A stretch of 64,000 nucleotides of DNA from Sphaerothrix gracilis. GTDB taxonomy: Bacteria > Cyanobacteriota > Cyanobacteriia > Phormidesmidales > Phormidesmidaceae. A model generated the notes under the pieces. That model had not been told where the DNA came from and ran no database searches. It saw only the letters and a list, made by a program, of their open reading frames with translations. Positions 1 through 7,041 of this stretch are shown here, piece by piece (position 1 is the first letter of the stretch; each line of letters opens with the position of its first letter). Position numbers and translations under genes: made by a program. The stretch spans positions 1 through 64,000 of the forward strand of contig NZ_JASATW010000016.1 in assembly GCF_030405905.1 (NCBI RefSeq), read 5' to 3'.

Positions 1-118
1 AGCTCTGCCAAGCCGTCCCAAAGCTGGGTAACAACGCCTCAAACTCTGACATCCTCAAGCCAGTTAAACTGCATAGGATTCGAGGTTTTGTCCGTAACTC
101 GGCATAGGTCACTTTCAT
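1..118 (-). CDS. IS transposase, N-terminal fragment (runs off window)
   Basis: The minus strand from an ATG at 118 is open to the window edge and encodes 39 residues. They include SLTGLRMSEFEALLPSF, which resembles the N-terminal helix-turn-helix segment of IS5/IS4-type DDE transposases (HTH_Tnp_4-like, typically 'SLTGL..EEF..LL..F'). The catalytic domain would lie to the left of position 1. The fragment sits directly beside a truncated RAYT gene, which fits insertion of this element into it. Family assignment is by motif memory only. Whether the transposase is intact cannot be seen. Confidence 0.6.
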   Translation of the reverse strand, partial: MKVTYAELRTKPRILCSLTGLRMSEFEALLPSFGTAWQS

Positions 119-182
119 TGAATGTCTCGGGTCGATGCTTCTGACACTAATCATCCTATCGGTTCAATTTCCGATAAGGTCT
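1..182 (-). mobile_element. End of an insertion sequence
   Basis: RAYT homology stops at the codons for R-Y-I, ending near 183. From about 182 to 119 lies a non-coding stretch leading into the transposase start at 118, a normal length for an IS leader. The presumed terminus, read on the minus strand, begins AGACCTTATCGGAAATTG and contains TATCGG/CCGATA arms. The opposite terminus and the target duplication are outside the window, so the exact end is inferred. Confidence 0.45.
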
Positions 183-542
183 AATGTAGCGAGTCAAATG
201 CAACAGGTAGCGATCGCTATTGACGTGAAGCGTTTGAAATCTGCCTTGAAACAGCGGCCCCTGCCGACCATAGCGACGATTGACAGCATTGGTGTAAGAC
301 AATGTGAATCCGTGCATTGCTTTCGGCAGGGAATCATCGCGCAGATGAATCAGAAAGTGATAGTGGTTAGGCATCAAGCAGTAGGCGATCGCATCGGCTG
401 TCTGCTCTGTCAGATAGCGGCGAAACTGCTTGAGGAAGTAGAAATAGTTTGCCCGCTCGAAGAAAATTCTTTGCCGCCTGTAACCCCGATTGTAGAGATG
501 GTAGTAGCACCCTGGCACTAGAATTCGCTTAGCTTTTGGCAT
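156..542 (-). pseudogene. Truncated REP-associated tyrosine transposase (RAYT)
   Basis: The product resembles the Y1/TnpA_REP family of single-strand HUH transposases, which nick and move REP palindromes. The N-terminus has the family pattern GCYYHLYNRG (about residues 11-20). The metal-binding HUH-like motif is PNHYHFLI (about 58-65), and GPLFQGRF (about 95-102) is also typical. The match ends at LHLTRYI; the family normally continues 'HLNPV...' with 40 or more further residues. Here eight unrelated residues (RPYRKLNR) precede a stop, and an IS begins at that point. The gene is therefore broken, probably by the IS. The ATG at 542 is well placed. A strong palindrome lies just upstream at 587-617. 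The catalytic tyrosine lies near the C-terminus in this family and may be lost. Confidence 0.8.
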
Positions 543-586
543 AAATCCTTCGTTGCGGAGAAACCCCTAAGACTAGTATTCCCTCT

Positions 587-617
587 AGGGACCGGTCCTT
601 TTGAAGGACCGGTCCCT
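587..617. repeat. Perfect palindrome beside the RAYT gene (REP-like)
   Basis: AGGGACCGGTCCTT at 587-600 is the exact reverse complement of 604-617, with a three-base loop. The arm core GGACCGGTCC is itself palindromic. It lies between the 624-911 gene and the RAYT gene, both on the minus strand, so it could also act as a terminator stem, but no T-run follows on either strand. Its position next to a RAYT suggests a REP element. I see no clear GTAG/GGAG tetranucleotide directly beside it. Confidence 0.5.
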
Positions 618-623
618 CGAAGG

Positions 624-911
624 CTAACGCAACGAGCGATAGCGCATCAGGTAGCTCAGCACCTCGCCCTGCTCCGGCGTCAGCAGAATGCCAGCGGGCG
701 GAATCGCGATTAGGTCGCTCCACAAGCCCTGGTCGGCGTAGCTCAGCTTATGCAGAGCATTGATCGCCGATCGCACGCCTTCCTGCGACCCCATAATCAG
801 ATGGCGCAGGCGCTCCCGTTCCGGCTGGGCGCGGGGGATGTGCAGGCGCACAGGTTCTGTGTCTCCCAGATTGGTCAAATCCGGGAGATGCGGGTGGATA
901 TAAAACAGCAT
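624..911 (-). CDS. Conserved cyanobacterial protein of unknown function
   Basis: This 95-residue protein begins MLFYIHPHLPDLTNLGDTEP and has no signal peptide or membrane segment. I recall similar short proteins with the 'HPHLPDL...GDTEPVRL' start in cyanobacteria, without a known function. The ATG at 911 is preceded by a very strong ribosome binding site (GAAGGAGG on the minus strand), which supports the start and active translation. It stands alone, with palindromes on both sides. Confidence 0.65.
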   Translation of the reverse strand: MLFYIHPHLPDLTNLGDTEPVRLHIPRAQPERERLRHLIMGSQEGVRSAINALHKLSYADQGLWSDLIAIPPAGILLTPEQGEVLSYLMRYRSLR

Positions 912-1211
912 TTTGGGACTCCTCCTTCAAGAAGTGGGGTAGGAAATCCCAAAAACTTGGCCGTCCCAGACATAGCAGTTCGGGACGGCCTGAGTAATAA
1001 TTACTCTAGCCTCCGAGACAGCTTGTTCCTGTCGAAGGGGTCAGGTGTCGGAAGATTGCTGCGAACAACTTTCGACACCGCATGACCAAATTTTTGGGTG
1101 ATAGTCAAGCTGCACGCAGACAGCTATAGCTCCAAAATCTACCCCATCTAACGCCCCAGCGCAAGTTAAGTTTGTTACACCAAGCGGTTCTCAGTTCCAT
1201 CCCTCAACTTT
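912..1211. other. Non-coding gap with three consecutive inverted repeats
   Basis: Three separate inverted repeats occur here. GGCCGTCCC at 959-967 pairs perfectly with 982-990 (14-base loop). GAGTAAT at 992-998 pairs with 1000-1006 around one central base. GGTGTCG at 1044-1050 pairs with CGACACC at 1073-1079. On the minus strand the first stem is followed by AAGTTTTT, as in a rho-independent terminator, but no minus-strand gene ends here. It could be a degenerate small mobile element or a small RNA. Confidence 0.45.
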
Positions 1212-1748
1212 ATGCTTCATCAGCAGATTGATCCCAGGAGCTTATGGCGCTTGATCGTGGTTGGCGCGATCGCCCTCAGCCTAGCCAGTTGCCAAACCCA
1301 GCCCCTCTCCTCGGAGCCAAGTTCGCCCCCAGCAGCAGACTCTACCGCGACCCCAGCAGACTCTACCTTTGCCGAGGTGATCGCGGTTGAAGCCACCGCT
1401 GGCGAACCGGGCGCTTATACCTTTGCCGTGACGGTGCAAAGCCCAGATACCGGCTGCGATCAGTATGCCAACTGGTGGGAAGTCGTCAGCGAAGCAGGAG
1501 AACTGATTTTTCGCCGTCCCCTGGCCCATAGCCATGTAGAGGAGCAGCCGTTTCGCCGAGCGGGCGGGGCCGTGGCCGTCCAGCCGGATCAAACCGTGAT
1601 TGTGCGCGCCCACATGTACCCTACGGGCTACGGCAGTCAGGCCATGCAGGGCAGCGTTGACGCAGGTTTTATAGCAGTTGAGTTACCCCCAGAATTTGCT
1701 GCCGAGCTAGCCCAGCAGGGACGACAGCCTGCGGGCTGCGAGTTCTAA
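1212..1748 (+). CDS. Putative lipoprotein of unknown function
   Basis: The 178-residue product has a lipoprotein signal peptide: a hydrophobic stretch (about residues 14-23) followed by the lipobox LASC, with Cys27 as the lipidation site. A low-complexity Ser/Pro/Ala/Thr linker follows to about residue 52. It is encoded by an imperfect tandem repeat near 1327-1367 ('CCAGCAGACTCTACC' type). The rest is a single globular domain with two cysteines, Cys81 and Cys176. It is probably anchored in the plasma or outer membrane. I do not recognise the family. The gene ends 13 bp from a convergent GIY-YIG gene. Confidence 0.7.
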   Translation: MLHQQIDPRSLWRLIVVGAIALSLASCQTQPLSSEPSSPPAADSTATPADSTFAEVIAVEATAGEPGAYTFAVTVQSPDTGCDQYANWWEVVSEAGELIFRRPLAHSHVEEQPFRRAGGAVAVQPDQTVIVRAHMYPTGYGSQAMQGSVDAGFIAVELPPEFAAELAQQGRQPAGCEF

Positions 1749-1761
1749 ACCGCTCGACCTT

Positions 1762-2382
1762 CTACTTTTCACCCACAAACGGCGTGGCCCAGCGCTGCCA
1801 GTTTTCCTTATTAAAGGGCGATCGCCACTTGTAGATTAGCTCTCGCTCTAGCTGCTGGCGGGCTTTGCGATCGCAGGGCGCTTCACACCAGAAGCCGATA
1901 TTAACCGCAGTGGAAAGCTTAAGCTGGTTGTGCAAGGAAACATAGTTGAGAATGTAGCGCTTGCAGTCATGGACGCCCTTCCAGCGCTGGTTAGATTTCA
2001 CCGTCTCGCCCACGTAGAGCAGGATCGGCAACGCCGCATCTACCACAAAATACAGCGCCGCTACGCCCAAGTCATCAAACTGCCAGCGCCAAAACTCGGT
2101 ATTTTGAGGCCGTAAGGTAAACGGATCGAGTGGGGTGGGACTGCTGGCGATCGCCCCTGACTCAAACAAATTCCCCTGAACGACTGGAACCTGCTCTACC
2201 TGCTGCTGAAACCGGAAGATTCGCTGCTTCCAGTCCTGCAGTTCGCTGGCGTTCATCGTGGCGCTGGGATGGCGATTGGCGTAGGTAGACAACCGCGCCG
2301 ACTGCTCGGCGGCATAAGACAATAGGGAAGGTTGCTCTGACGTCACGCTAACCTCATCAAACTCTACCGATAGCGCCTTCAA
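1762..2382 (-). CDS. GIY-YIG nuclease-like protein
   Basis: The 206-residue protein has in its C-terminal half a divergent GIY-YIG fold: ALYFVVD...ILLYVGET corresponds to the paired GIY and YIG strands. These are followed by a helix with lysine and arginine residues and a late glutamate (LERELIYKWRSPFNKENW), which in the family coordinates the metal. The first 90 residues are unrelated to known domains and mostly helical. Such stand-alone proteins are common in cyanobacteria, and substrates are unknown. It may be a nuclease or a degenerate DNA-binding relative. A different GIY-YIG gene lies at 49170-49709. Confidence 0.65.
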   Translation of the reverse strand: MKALSVEFDEVSVTSEQPSLLSYAAEQSARLSTYANRHPSATMNASELQDWKQRIFRFQQQVEQVPVVQGNLFESGAIASSPTPLDPFTLRPQNTEFWRWQFDDLGVAALYFVVDAALPILLYVGETVKSNQRWKGVHDCKRYILNYVSLHNQLKLSTAVNIGFWCEAPCDRKARQQLERELIYKWRSPFNKENWQRWATPFVGEK

Positions 2383-2432
2383 CTCTAGCAGACTCTACGG
2401 GTAGGATATCGGCAATCTCAAGTTGACGAAAC

Positions 2433-2759
2433 ATGGCAAACTATCCCGTGACGCCAGATGGTCGCTACTTCGTCGTCAAAGGGCGGCTCTGGCGCTGCAC
2501 TGACCCCAGCCTGACGGCAGAAACTCGCCAAGAGTGGGTGAAAAAATTGATGCAGGCGCGGCGGCAGGTGAAAGCGGCCCAGCAAGCTGATGACGAGGCA
2601 GCTCTAAAACAGGCGCGATCGCAGGTGCAAGCGGCTAAGGAAGCTCTGGGAGAGCGTGGCCCGGTGTGGTGGGATGACGGTGCCCCTGACTACACTCAAA
2701 AACTGGCAAAAAATACGCCCTACGCTGACTGGTATGCCTCACTGCCAGCAGATCTCTAA
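2433..2759 (+). CDS. Conserved small protein of unknown function
   Basis: This 108-residue soluble protein begins MANYPVTPDGRYFVVKGRLW and ends with a motif around PVWWDDGAPDYTQKLAKNTPYADW. The middle (about 33-70) is a charged Ala/Gln-rich helix, likely coiled coil. I recall similar small proteins in many bacteria without a known function. It is divergent from the GIY-YIG gene, 50 bp away, and may be co-transcribed with the dehydrogenase that starts 68 bp downstream. Confidence 0.7.
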   Translation: MANYPVTPDGRYFVVKGRLWRCTDPSLTAETRQEWVKKLMQARRQVKAAQQADDEAALKQARSQVQAAKEALGERGPVWWDDGAPDYTQKLAKNTPYADWYASLPADL

Positions 2760-2826
2760 CGTCAGCAAGATTTGCCCCCAAAGCTCAGGCGGCACAATCA
2801 AAGGGCTGCACTAGGGAAAAAACAGG

Positions 2827-3597
2827 ATGGCGTCAGCCTCAAAAACCGCAATTATTACCGGCGGTGCCCAGGGCATCGGCAAAGGCATCGCGCTGCATCT
2901 GCTAACCGCTGGCTGGAACGTGGCGATCGCCGACTTAGACGCCGAAGCCGGGGCAGACTGTTTGGCAGAATTTGAGCTGTTTTCTGAGTCCGTCATTTTC
3001 TGCCAAACTGACGTGACCAGTGAAGCCTCGGTGCAAAACTGCCTCGACACCACCCTCGAAAAGTTCAGCGCCCTACACGGCCTGGTGAATAACGCGGGCA
3101 TCGCCAATCCCTACAATGACCCGATTGAAAAACTCTCCCTAGACGACTGGAACCACAAGCTAAGCACCAATCTGACTGGCTATTTCTTAGTCACTAAACA
3201 CGCTGTTCCCTCGCTGCGCAAAACCAGAGGCGCGATCGCCAATATCGCCTCTACCCGCGCCCTCCAGTCTGAACCTCACACTGAAGCCTACGTCGCTTCT
3301 AAAGGCGGCATCGTCGCCCTCACCCATGCTCTCGCCATCAGCCTCGGCCCCCAGATTCGGGTCAACTGCGTCAGCCCCGGCTGGATTGCCGTCAGTGACT
3401 GGCAGAAAGAAAGCCAGCGATCGCAGCCTCATCTCAGCCGCCAAGATCACAGCCAGCATCCGGCGGGGCGCGTGGGCAAACCCAGCGACGTAGCGGGGCT
3501 AGTGACCTATCTGCTCTCAGAAGAAACCGGATTTATCACCGGCCAAAACTTTGTCGTCGATGGCGGCATGACCCGCAAAATGATTTATGCCGAGTAG
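2827..3597 (+). CDS. Short-chain dehydrogenase/reductase (SDR)
   Basis: This 256-residue classical SDR oxidises or reduces an alcohol/ketone pair using NAD(P). The Rossmann nucleotide site is TGGAQGIG (residues 11-18) and NNAG is at 88-91. The catalytic set is Asn115, Ser142, Tyr155 and Lys159 (YxxxK). Asp36 at the end of the second strand (AIADLDAE) favours NAD over NADP. The C-terminus GGMTRKMIY is family-like. Length is typical. Substrate cannot be deduced; glucose or 3-oxoacyl derivatives are both possible. The gene ends next to a convergent permease gene. Confidence 0.85.
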   Translation: MASASKTAIITGGAQGIGKGIALHLLTAGWNVAIADLDAEAGADCLAEFELFSESVIFCQTDVTSEASVQNCLDTTLEKFSALHGLVNNAGIANPYNDPIEKLSLDDWNHKLSTNLTGYFLVTKHAVPSLRKTRGAIANIASTRALQSEPHTEAYVASKGGIVALTHALAISLGPQIRVNCVSPGWIAVSDWQKESQRSQPHLSRQDHSQHPAGRVGKPSDVAGLVTYLLSEETGFITGQNFVVDGGMTRKMIYAE

Positions 3598-4383
3598 CTA
3601 TAGCCGCCGCTCAGTCTGCACCATCCGCTGATAGGAAAGCCAGCCCAAAATCACCATGACGCCAGCGAAAATGGCTAAAAAGCTGAGGTGCGGCGCGATC
3701 GCCCCTATATCCTCCCCGGCTGCCGCTACGCCTGTCAAAGCTTCGTTCATGTGGTAAACCGGGTTGAACTGGGCAATCTGCAGCAGCACCTCTGGAAATA
3801 GGGAAGCAGGCAGAAACGTACCGCCTAAGATCAGCAGCGGCACCCCAAAGGCGGCCACTAGGGCATTGACATCCTCAGTGCGGCGAGCAAACTGCGTACC
3901 CAAGATAAAGCCCACGCCTACATAGGCAGCGATGCTAAGCAGAATGATCACCAGCCCCAGCAGCACCGCTCCTTCAAACTGAGCACCCACGGCAAAGGCG
4001 ATCGCGTAGACCAAGACCGTCTGCCCCAGCCCGATAGCGCTGTGAGCGACAAAAATGCCGAGGAAGTAGGAAAAGCCGCTGAGGGGCGAGAGAAACAGCC
4101 GCTTCAGCGTCCGGTGCTCTCGCTCGGCCACCACCGTCGCCACGCTGCCCCCCAAACAGCTAAAAAACAGGGCCGCCCCCACCAGGCTAGGCGGAGCCGC
4201 ATTTTCAAACGCCTCAGCCGTCGAAAGCTGCGCCCGCTCTGCCAAGATCAGGCCATTGAGCACCAGAATCAGCACCGGGAAAATGGCCCAGAAAATTAGG
4301 CTGCGTCGCCGTCGCCCCAGCTCGGTTAAAATGCGCTGAGCGATCGCCCAGGTTTCCGTCCAGTATTTCATCTGCAATTTCAT
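3598..4383 (-). CDS. ABC-2 type transporter permease
   Basis: The 261-residue integral membrane protein has about six hydrophobic segments. It contains the ABC-2 pattern PLLILGGTFLPASLFPEVLLQIAQFNPVYH (read in two parts around residue 195), typical of DrrB/NodJ-type permeases that export drugs, lipids or polysaccharides. The TM1 region is preceded by a basic cytoplasmic N-terminus with RRRR. No ATPase gene lies next to it, so its partner must be elsewhere. Either M1 or M5 could be the start. Confidence 0.8.
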   Translation of the reverse strand: MKLQMKYWTETWAIAQRILTELGRRRRSLIFWAIFPVLILVLNGLILAERAQLSTAEAFENAAPPSLVGAALFFSCLGGSVATVVAEREHRTLKRLFLSPLSGFSYFLGIFVAHSAIGLGQTVLVYAIAFAVGAQFEGAVLLGLVIILLSIAAYVGVGFILGTQFARRTEDVNALVAAFGVPLLILGGTFLPASLFPEVLLQIAQFNPVYHMNEALTGVAAAGEDIGAIAPHLSFLAIFAGVMVILGWLSYQRMVQTERRL

Positions 4384-4520
4384 CCCAACCCAGAGTTAAG
4401 AACGCGCACTTGCCCAGTAAATTAAGCGATCGCCCTCCTGCTAAACCCTTGCCGTCAGTTTTCTCGGCAACCCCAAAAGTTTTGTAGGCTATAGGGCATC
4501 GCTTCTATATTGAGCTTCGC

Positions 4521-5990
4521 ATGACTTCCCTGAAAAACTATATCAACGGCCAGTGGATTGCCTCTAGCGCCTCAGAGCATCTGCTTGTCACCAATCCCGC
4601 AACGGCAGAAACCTTAGCCCAGGTGCCGCTCTCTCCCGCTGCCGAAGTGGAGCAGGCCGTGGCTGCTGCCGCCGCTGCTTTCAGCCAGTGGCGACGGGTA
4701 CCGCCCACCGAGCGGGTACAGTTTTTATTCAAGCTCAAGCAGCTACTCGAAGCCAGCCTAGACGACATCGCCCGGACAATTACCCTAGAGTGCGGCAAAA
4801 CCCTGAAGGAATCCCAGGGCGAACTGCGCCGCGCCATTGAAAACGTAGAAACCGCCTGCGGCATTCCCACCCTGATGCAAGGCCGCAACCTAGAAGACAT
4901 TGCGAGGGGGATTGACGAGTTTATGTTTCGCCAGCCCTTGGGCGTCGCCGCCGCGATCGCCCCTTTCAACTTCCCGGCCATGATTCCCTTCTGGTTCATG
5001 CCCTACGCGATCGCCTGTGGCAATACCTACCTGGTCAAGCCCTCCGAAAAAGTGCCGCTGACGATGCAGAAAATTTTTGACCTAATCGATCAGCTCGACT
5101 TGCCAGCGGGAGTCATCAACCTGGTCAACGGCAGCAAAGCCACCGTCGATGCCATCTTGGAGCATCCCCAAATTCGCGCCATTAGCTTTGTCGGCTCTAC
5201 CCCCGTCGCCCGCTATATTTACAGCCGCGCTGCCGCCAACGGCAAACGGGTGCAGTGTCAGGGTGGGGCCAAAAATCCGCTGATTGTGCTGCCCGATGCC
5301 GATATGGAGATGACCACGCGGATCGCTGCCGATAGTGCCTTTGGCTGCGCCGGACAGCGCTGCTTAGCTGCTTCTCTAGCCATTACGGTGGGGAAAGCGA
5401 GCCAGCCCTTTACCGAAGCGATCGCTGAAACTGCGGCCAACCGAGTCGTCGGCAATGGCTTAGAACCAGAGGTGCAGATGGGGCCAGTAATCAGTGAGCA
5501 AAGCCGTCAGCGAGTAGAAGGACTGATTCAGCAGGGCATCGACGCGGGGGCTAAAGCTCTGATAGACGGACGCAAGCCCCAAATCAGCGGCGGCGAACAA
5601 GGTTACTTTGTCAGCCCCACGCTGCTGGAAAATCTACAACCCGACAGCGAAATTGCCAACACAGAAATCTTTGGCCCCGTCCTGGGACTGATGGCGGTAG
5701 AGACCATTGATGAAGCGATTGCCCTGGTGAATCGCAGCCAATGGGGCAACATGGCCTGTCTGTTTACCAGCAGCGGCGCAGCGGCCCGTAAGTTCCGCTA
5801 CGAGGCAGAAGCCGGCAATATCGGCATCAATATTGGCGTGGCGGCCCCAATGGCCTTTTTCCCCTTCAGCGGCTGGAAAGATAGCTTCTTCGGCGATCTA
5901 CATGGCCAAAGCGATCACGCGGTAGAATTCTTCACGCAGACAAAGGTGGTAGTAGAGCGCTGGCCGAAAGAGTGGTCGCGGCAGTTTTAG
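4521..5990 (+). CDS. mmsA: CoA-acylating methylmalonate-semialdehyde dehydrogenase-like
   Basis: The 489-residue aldehyde dehydrogenase has the MmsA/IolA pattern: N-terminal NYINGQWI, a conserved FNFPAMIPFWFMP (about 153-161), FVGSTPVARYIY (223-235) and the catalytic Cys281 in GCAGQRCLA. In this subfamily the enzyme converts methylmalonate or malonate semialdehyde to propionyl- or acetyl-CoA, in valine or inositol degradation. The usual ALDH general-base Glu is replaced in the QCQGGAKN segment, as expected for CoA-acylating members. No valine or inositol genes are adjacent, so the physiological substrate is open. Confidence 0.85.
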   Translation: MTSLKNYINGQWIASSASEHLLVTNPATAETLAQVPLSPAAEVEQAVAAAAAAFSQWRRVPPTERVQFLFKLKQLLEASLDDIARTITLECGKTLKESQGELRRAIENVETACGIPTLMQGRNLEDIARGIDEFMFRQPLGVAAAIAPFNFPAMIPFWFMPYAIACGNTYLVKPSEKVPLTMQKIFDLIDQLDLPAGVINLVNGSKATVDAILEHPQIRAISFVGSTPVARYIYSRAAANGKRVQCQGGAKNPLIVLPDADMEMTTRIAADSAFGCAGQRCLAASLAITVGKASQPFTEAIAETAANRVVGNGLEPEVQMGPVISEQSRQRVEGLIQQGIDAGAKALIDGRKPQISGGEQGYFVSPTLLENLQPDSEIANTEIFGPVLGLMAVETIDEAIALVNRSQWGNMACLFTSSGAAARKFRYEAEAGNIGINIGVAAPMAFFPFSGWKDSFFGDLHGQSDHAVEFFTQTKVVVERWPKEWSRQF

Positions 5991-6008
5991 GCAGACGGCT
6001 GGGCGGCA

Positions 6009-6155
6009 GGTAGCGTGGGCATCGCCCACGTATACGAGAAAGCTAGCAGGCACCGCCTACGGATGAAAGACCTGGTAGCGTGGGCACCGCCCGCGTACAC
6101 GAGAAAGCTAGTGAGTAGGTAGCGTGGGCATCGCCCACGTATACGAGAAAGCTAG
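6009..6155 (+). repeat. Three-copy REP-type repeat array
   Basis: Three copies of a 38-bp unit lie at 6009-6046, 6074-6111 and 6118-6155. Each starts with GGTAG followed by the palindrome CGTGGGC-ATC-GCCCACG and the conserved tail TATACGAGAAAGCTAG. Copy 2 has CGTGGGC-ACC-GCCCGCG, whose arms still pair through a G-T wobble. A GTAG tetranucleotide plus a palindrome is the signature of REP elements moved by RAYT transposases. Between copies 1 and 2, on the minus strand, is a degenerate GTAGGCGGTGCCTGC. The array fills the gap between mmsA and folB and touches the folB leader. Confidence 0.8.
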
Positions 6156-6185
6156 CAAGCATTGAAAGACAACAAGCAGGCAAGC

Positions 6186-6563
6186 GTGAAAGACACGATT
6201 CAAATTGATGGCATTCGGGCCTATGGATACAGCGGAGCGCTGCCAGAAGAGCAGGTACTGGGACAGTGGTTTGAAGTGGGGTTGACGCTGTGGCTCGACC
6301 TGGCTAAGGCTGGAGACAGCGATCGCCTGGCAGACACCCATAACTATGTAGAGGCCGTCCAGCAGACGCAGACAATTATCCAAACGCAGAAATATGCCCT
6401 CATTGAAAAGCTGGCGGCTGAGATCGCGCGGCGAGTCTTGGCCCAGGATGAACGGCTGACTCAGGTACGGGTGAGGCTGACGAAGCTGACGCCGCCCATT
6501 CCCAACTTCAGCGGTCAGATTACGGTAGAGATTACGCGATCGCCCGGTGATTTTTCTAATTAA
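6186..6563 (+). CDS. folB: Dihydroneopterin aldolase
   Basis: FolB cleaves 7,8-dihydroneopterin to 6-hydroxymethyl-dihydropterin in folate synthesis. The protein shows the family pattern: DTIQIDGIRAYGYSGALPEEQ, with the pterin-contacting Tyr in GYSG and the following Glu, then THNYVEAV, the active-site Lys in ALIEKLAAEIARRVL, and the C-terminal strand VRLTKLTPPIP. I take the GTG at 6186 as the start (125 residues), because family members begin two or three residues before DxI. An upstream in-frame TTG at 6162 would add eight unlikely residues next to the repeat array. The gene may share a transcript with mmsA through the repeats. Confidence 0.88.
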   Translation: MKDTIQIDGIRAYGYSGALPEEQVLGQWFEVGLTLWLDLAKAGDSDRLADTHNYVEAVQQTQTIIQTQKYALIEKLAAEIARRVLAQDERLTQVRVRLTKLTPPIPNFSGQITVEITRSPGDFSN

Positions 6564-7041
6564 TTGCCTCTAACAAGTCGCTAAAGAAAGAGCAGCCCTG
6601 CCACTTCAAACATCAGTAGAGGGAGTGGGCAGGGCTGGAGACGCAGTTAGGAGGTATCTTGTAAATCACTCTATCGGCAGAAATGCAATGATGAGTCACT
6701 TTTAATAAGTTCTTAAAGTCTAGACCTAATAACCCGGCAAAACGGCCCAAAATGTTTACATTTCGATTCAATAGCGGCTTCAGTAGGCCAAGATCATCCA
6801 GTATTGCCGGACTAATTCTTGCAGAATCTTTATTAATTAAACAATCTATACGTTTTGCCGTCTGCGGCTGGTTTCTGCTGCCACATTAGAGATAGCAACT
6901 AAAACCCCTTGCTTTGGGGCAGCTTGTCAAAAGCGCTACGTCACTTACTGTCGGCTGTCGCTGAACTAAAGTGAATCGGCTTGGCCACCGCAGTGAGATT
7001 TAGCACAGGACCTCAAAGCAGTCGAAGGAAGGAGGTCAGAT
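6564..7041. other. Long intergenic region with one hairpin downstream of folB
   Basis: CAGCCCTGCC at 6593-6602 pairs perfectly with 6628-6637, and ACT/AGT extends the stem past a one-base bulge. No T-run follows, so termination of folB here is only possible. The rest, to 7041, is AT-richer, with no ORF or motif I can name. It probably carries the promoter for the following dehydrogenase, whose ribosome binding site GGAGG is at about 7031-7035. Confidence 0.4.

Noticed and set aside
135..521. 128-residue plus-strand frame opposite the RAYT
   Set aside because: It is the complement of the recognisable minus-strand RAYT frame and has no family features of its own.
6009..6155. CRISPR array
   Set aside because: Only three units, irregular spacing (65 and 44 bp between starts), near-absent spacers and internal palindromes of REP type.
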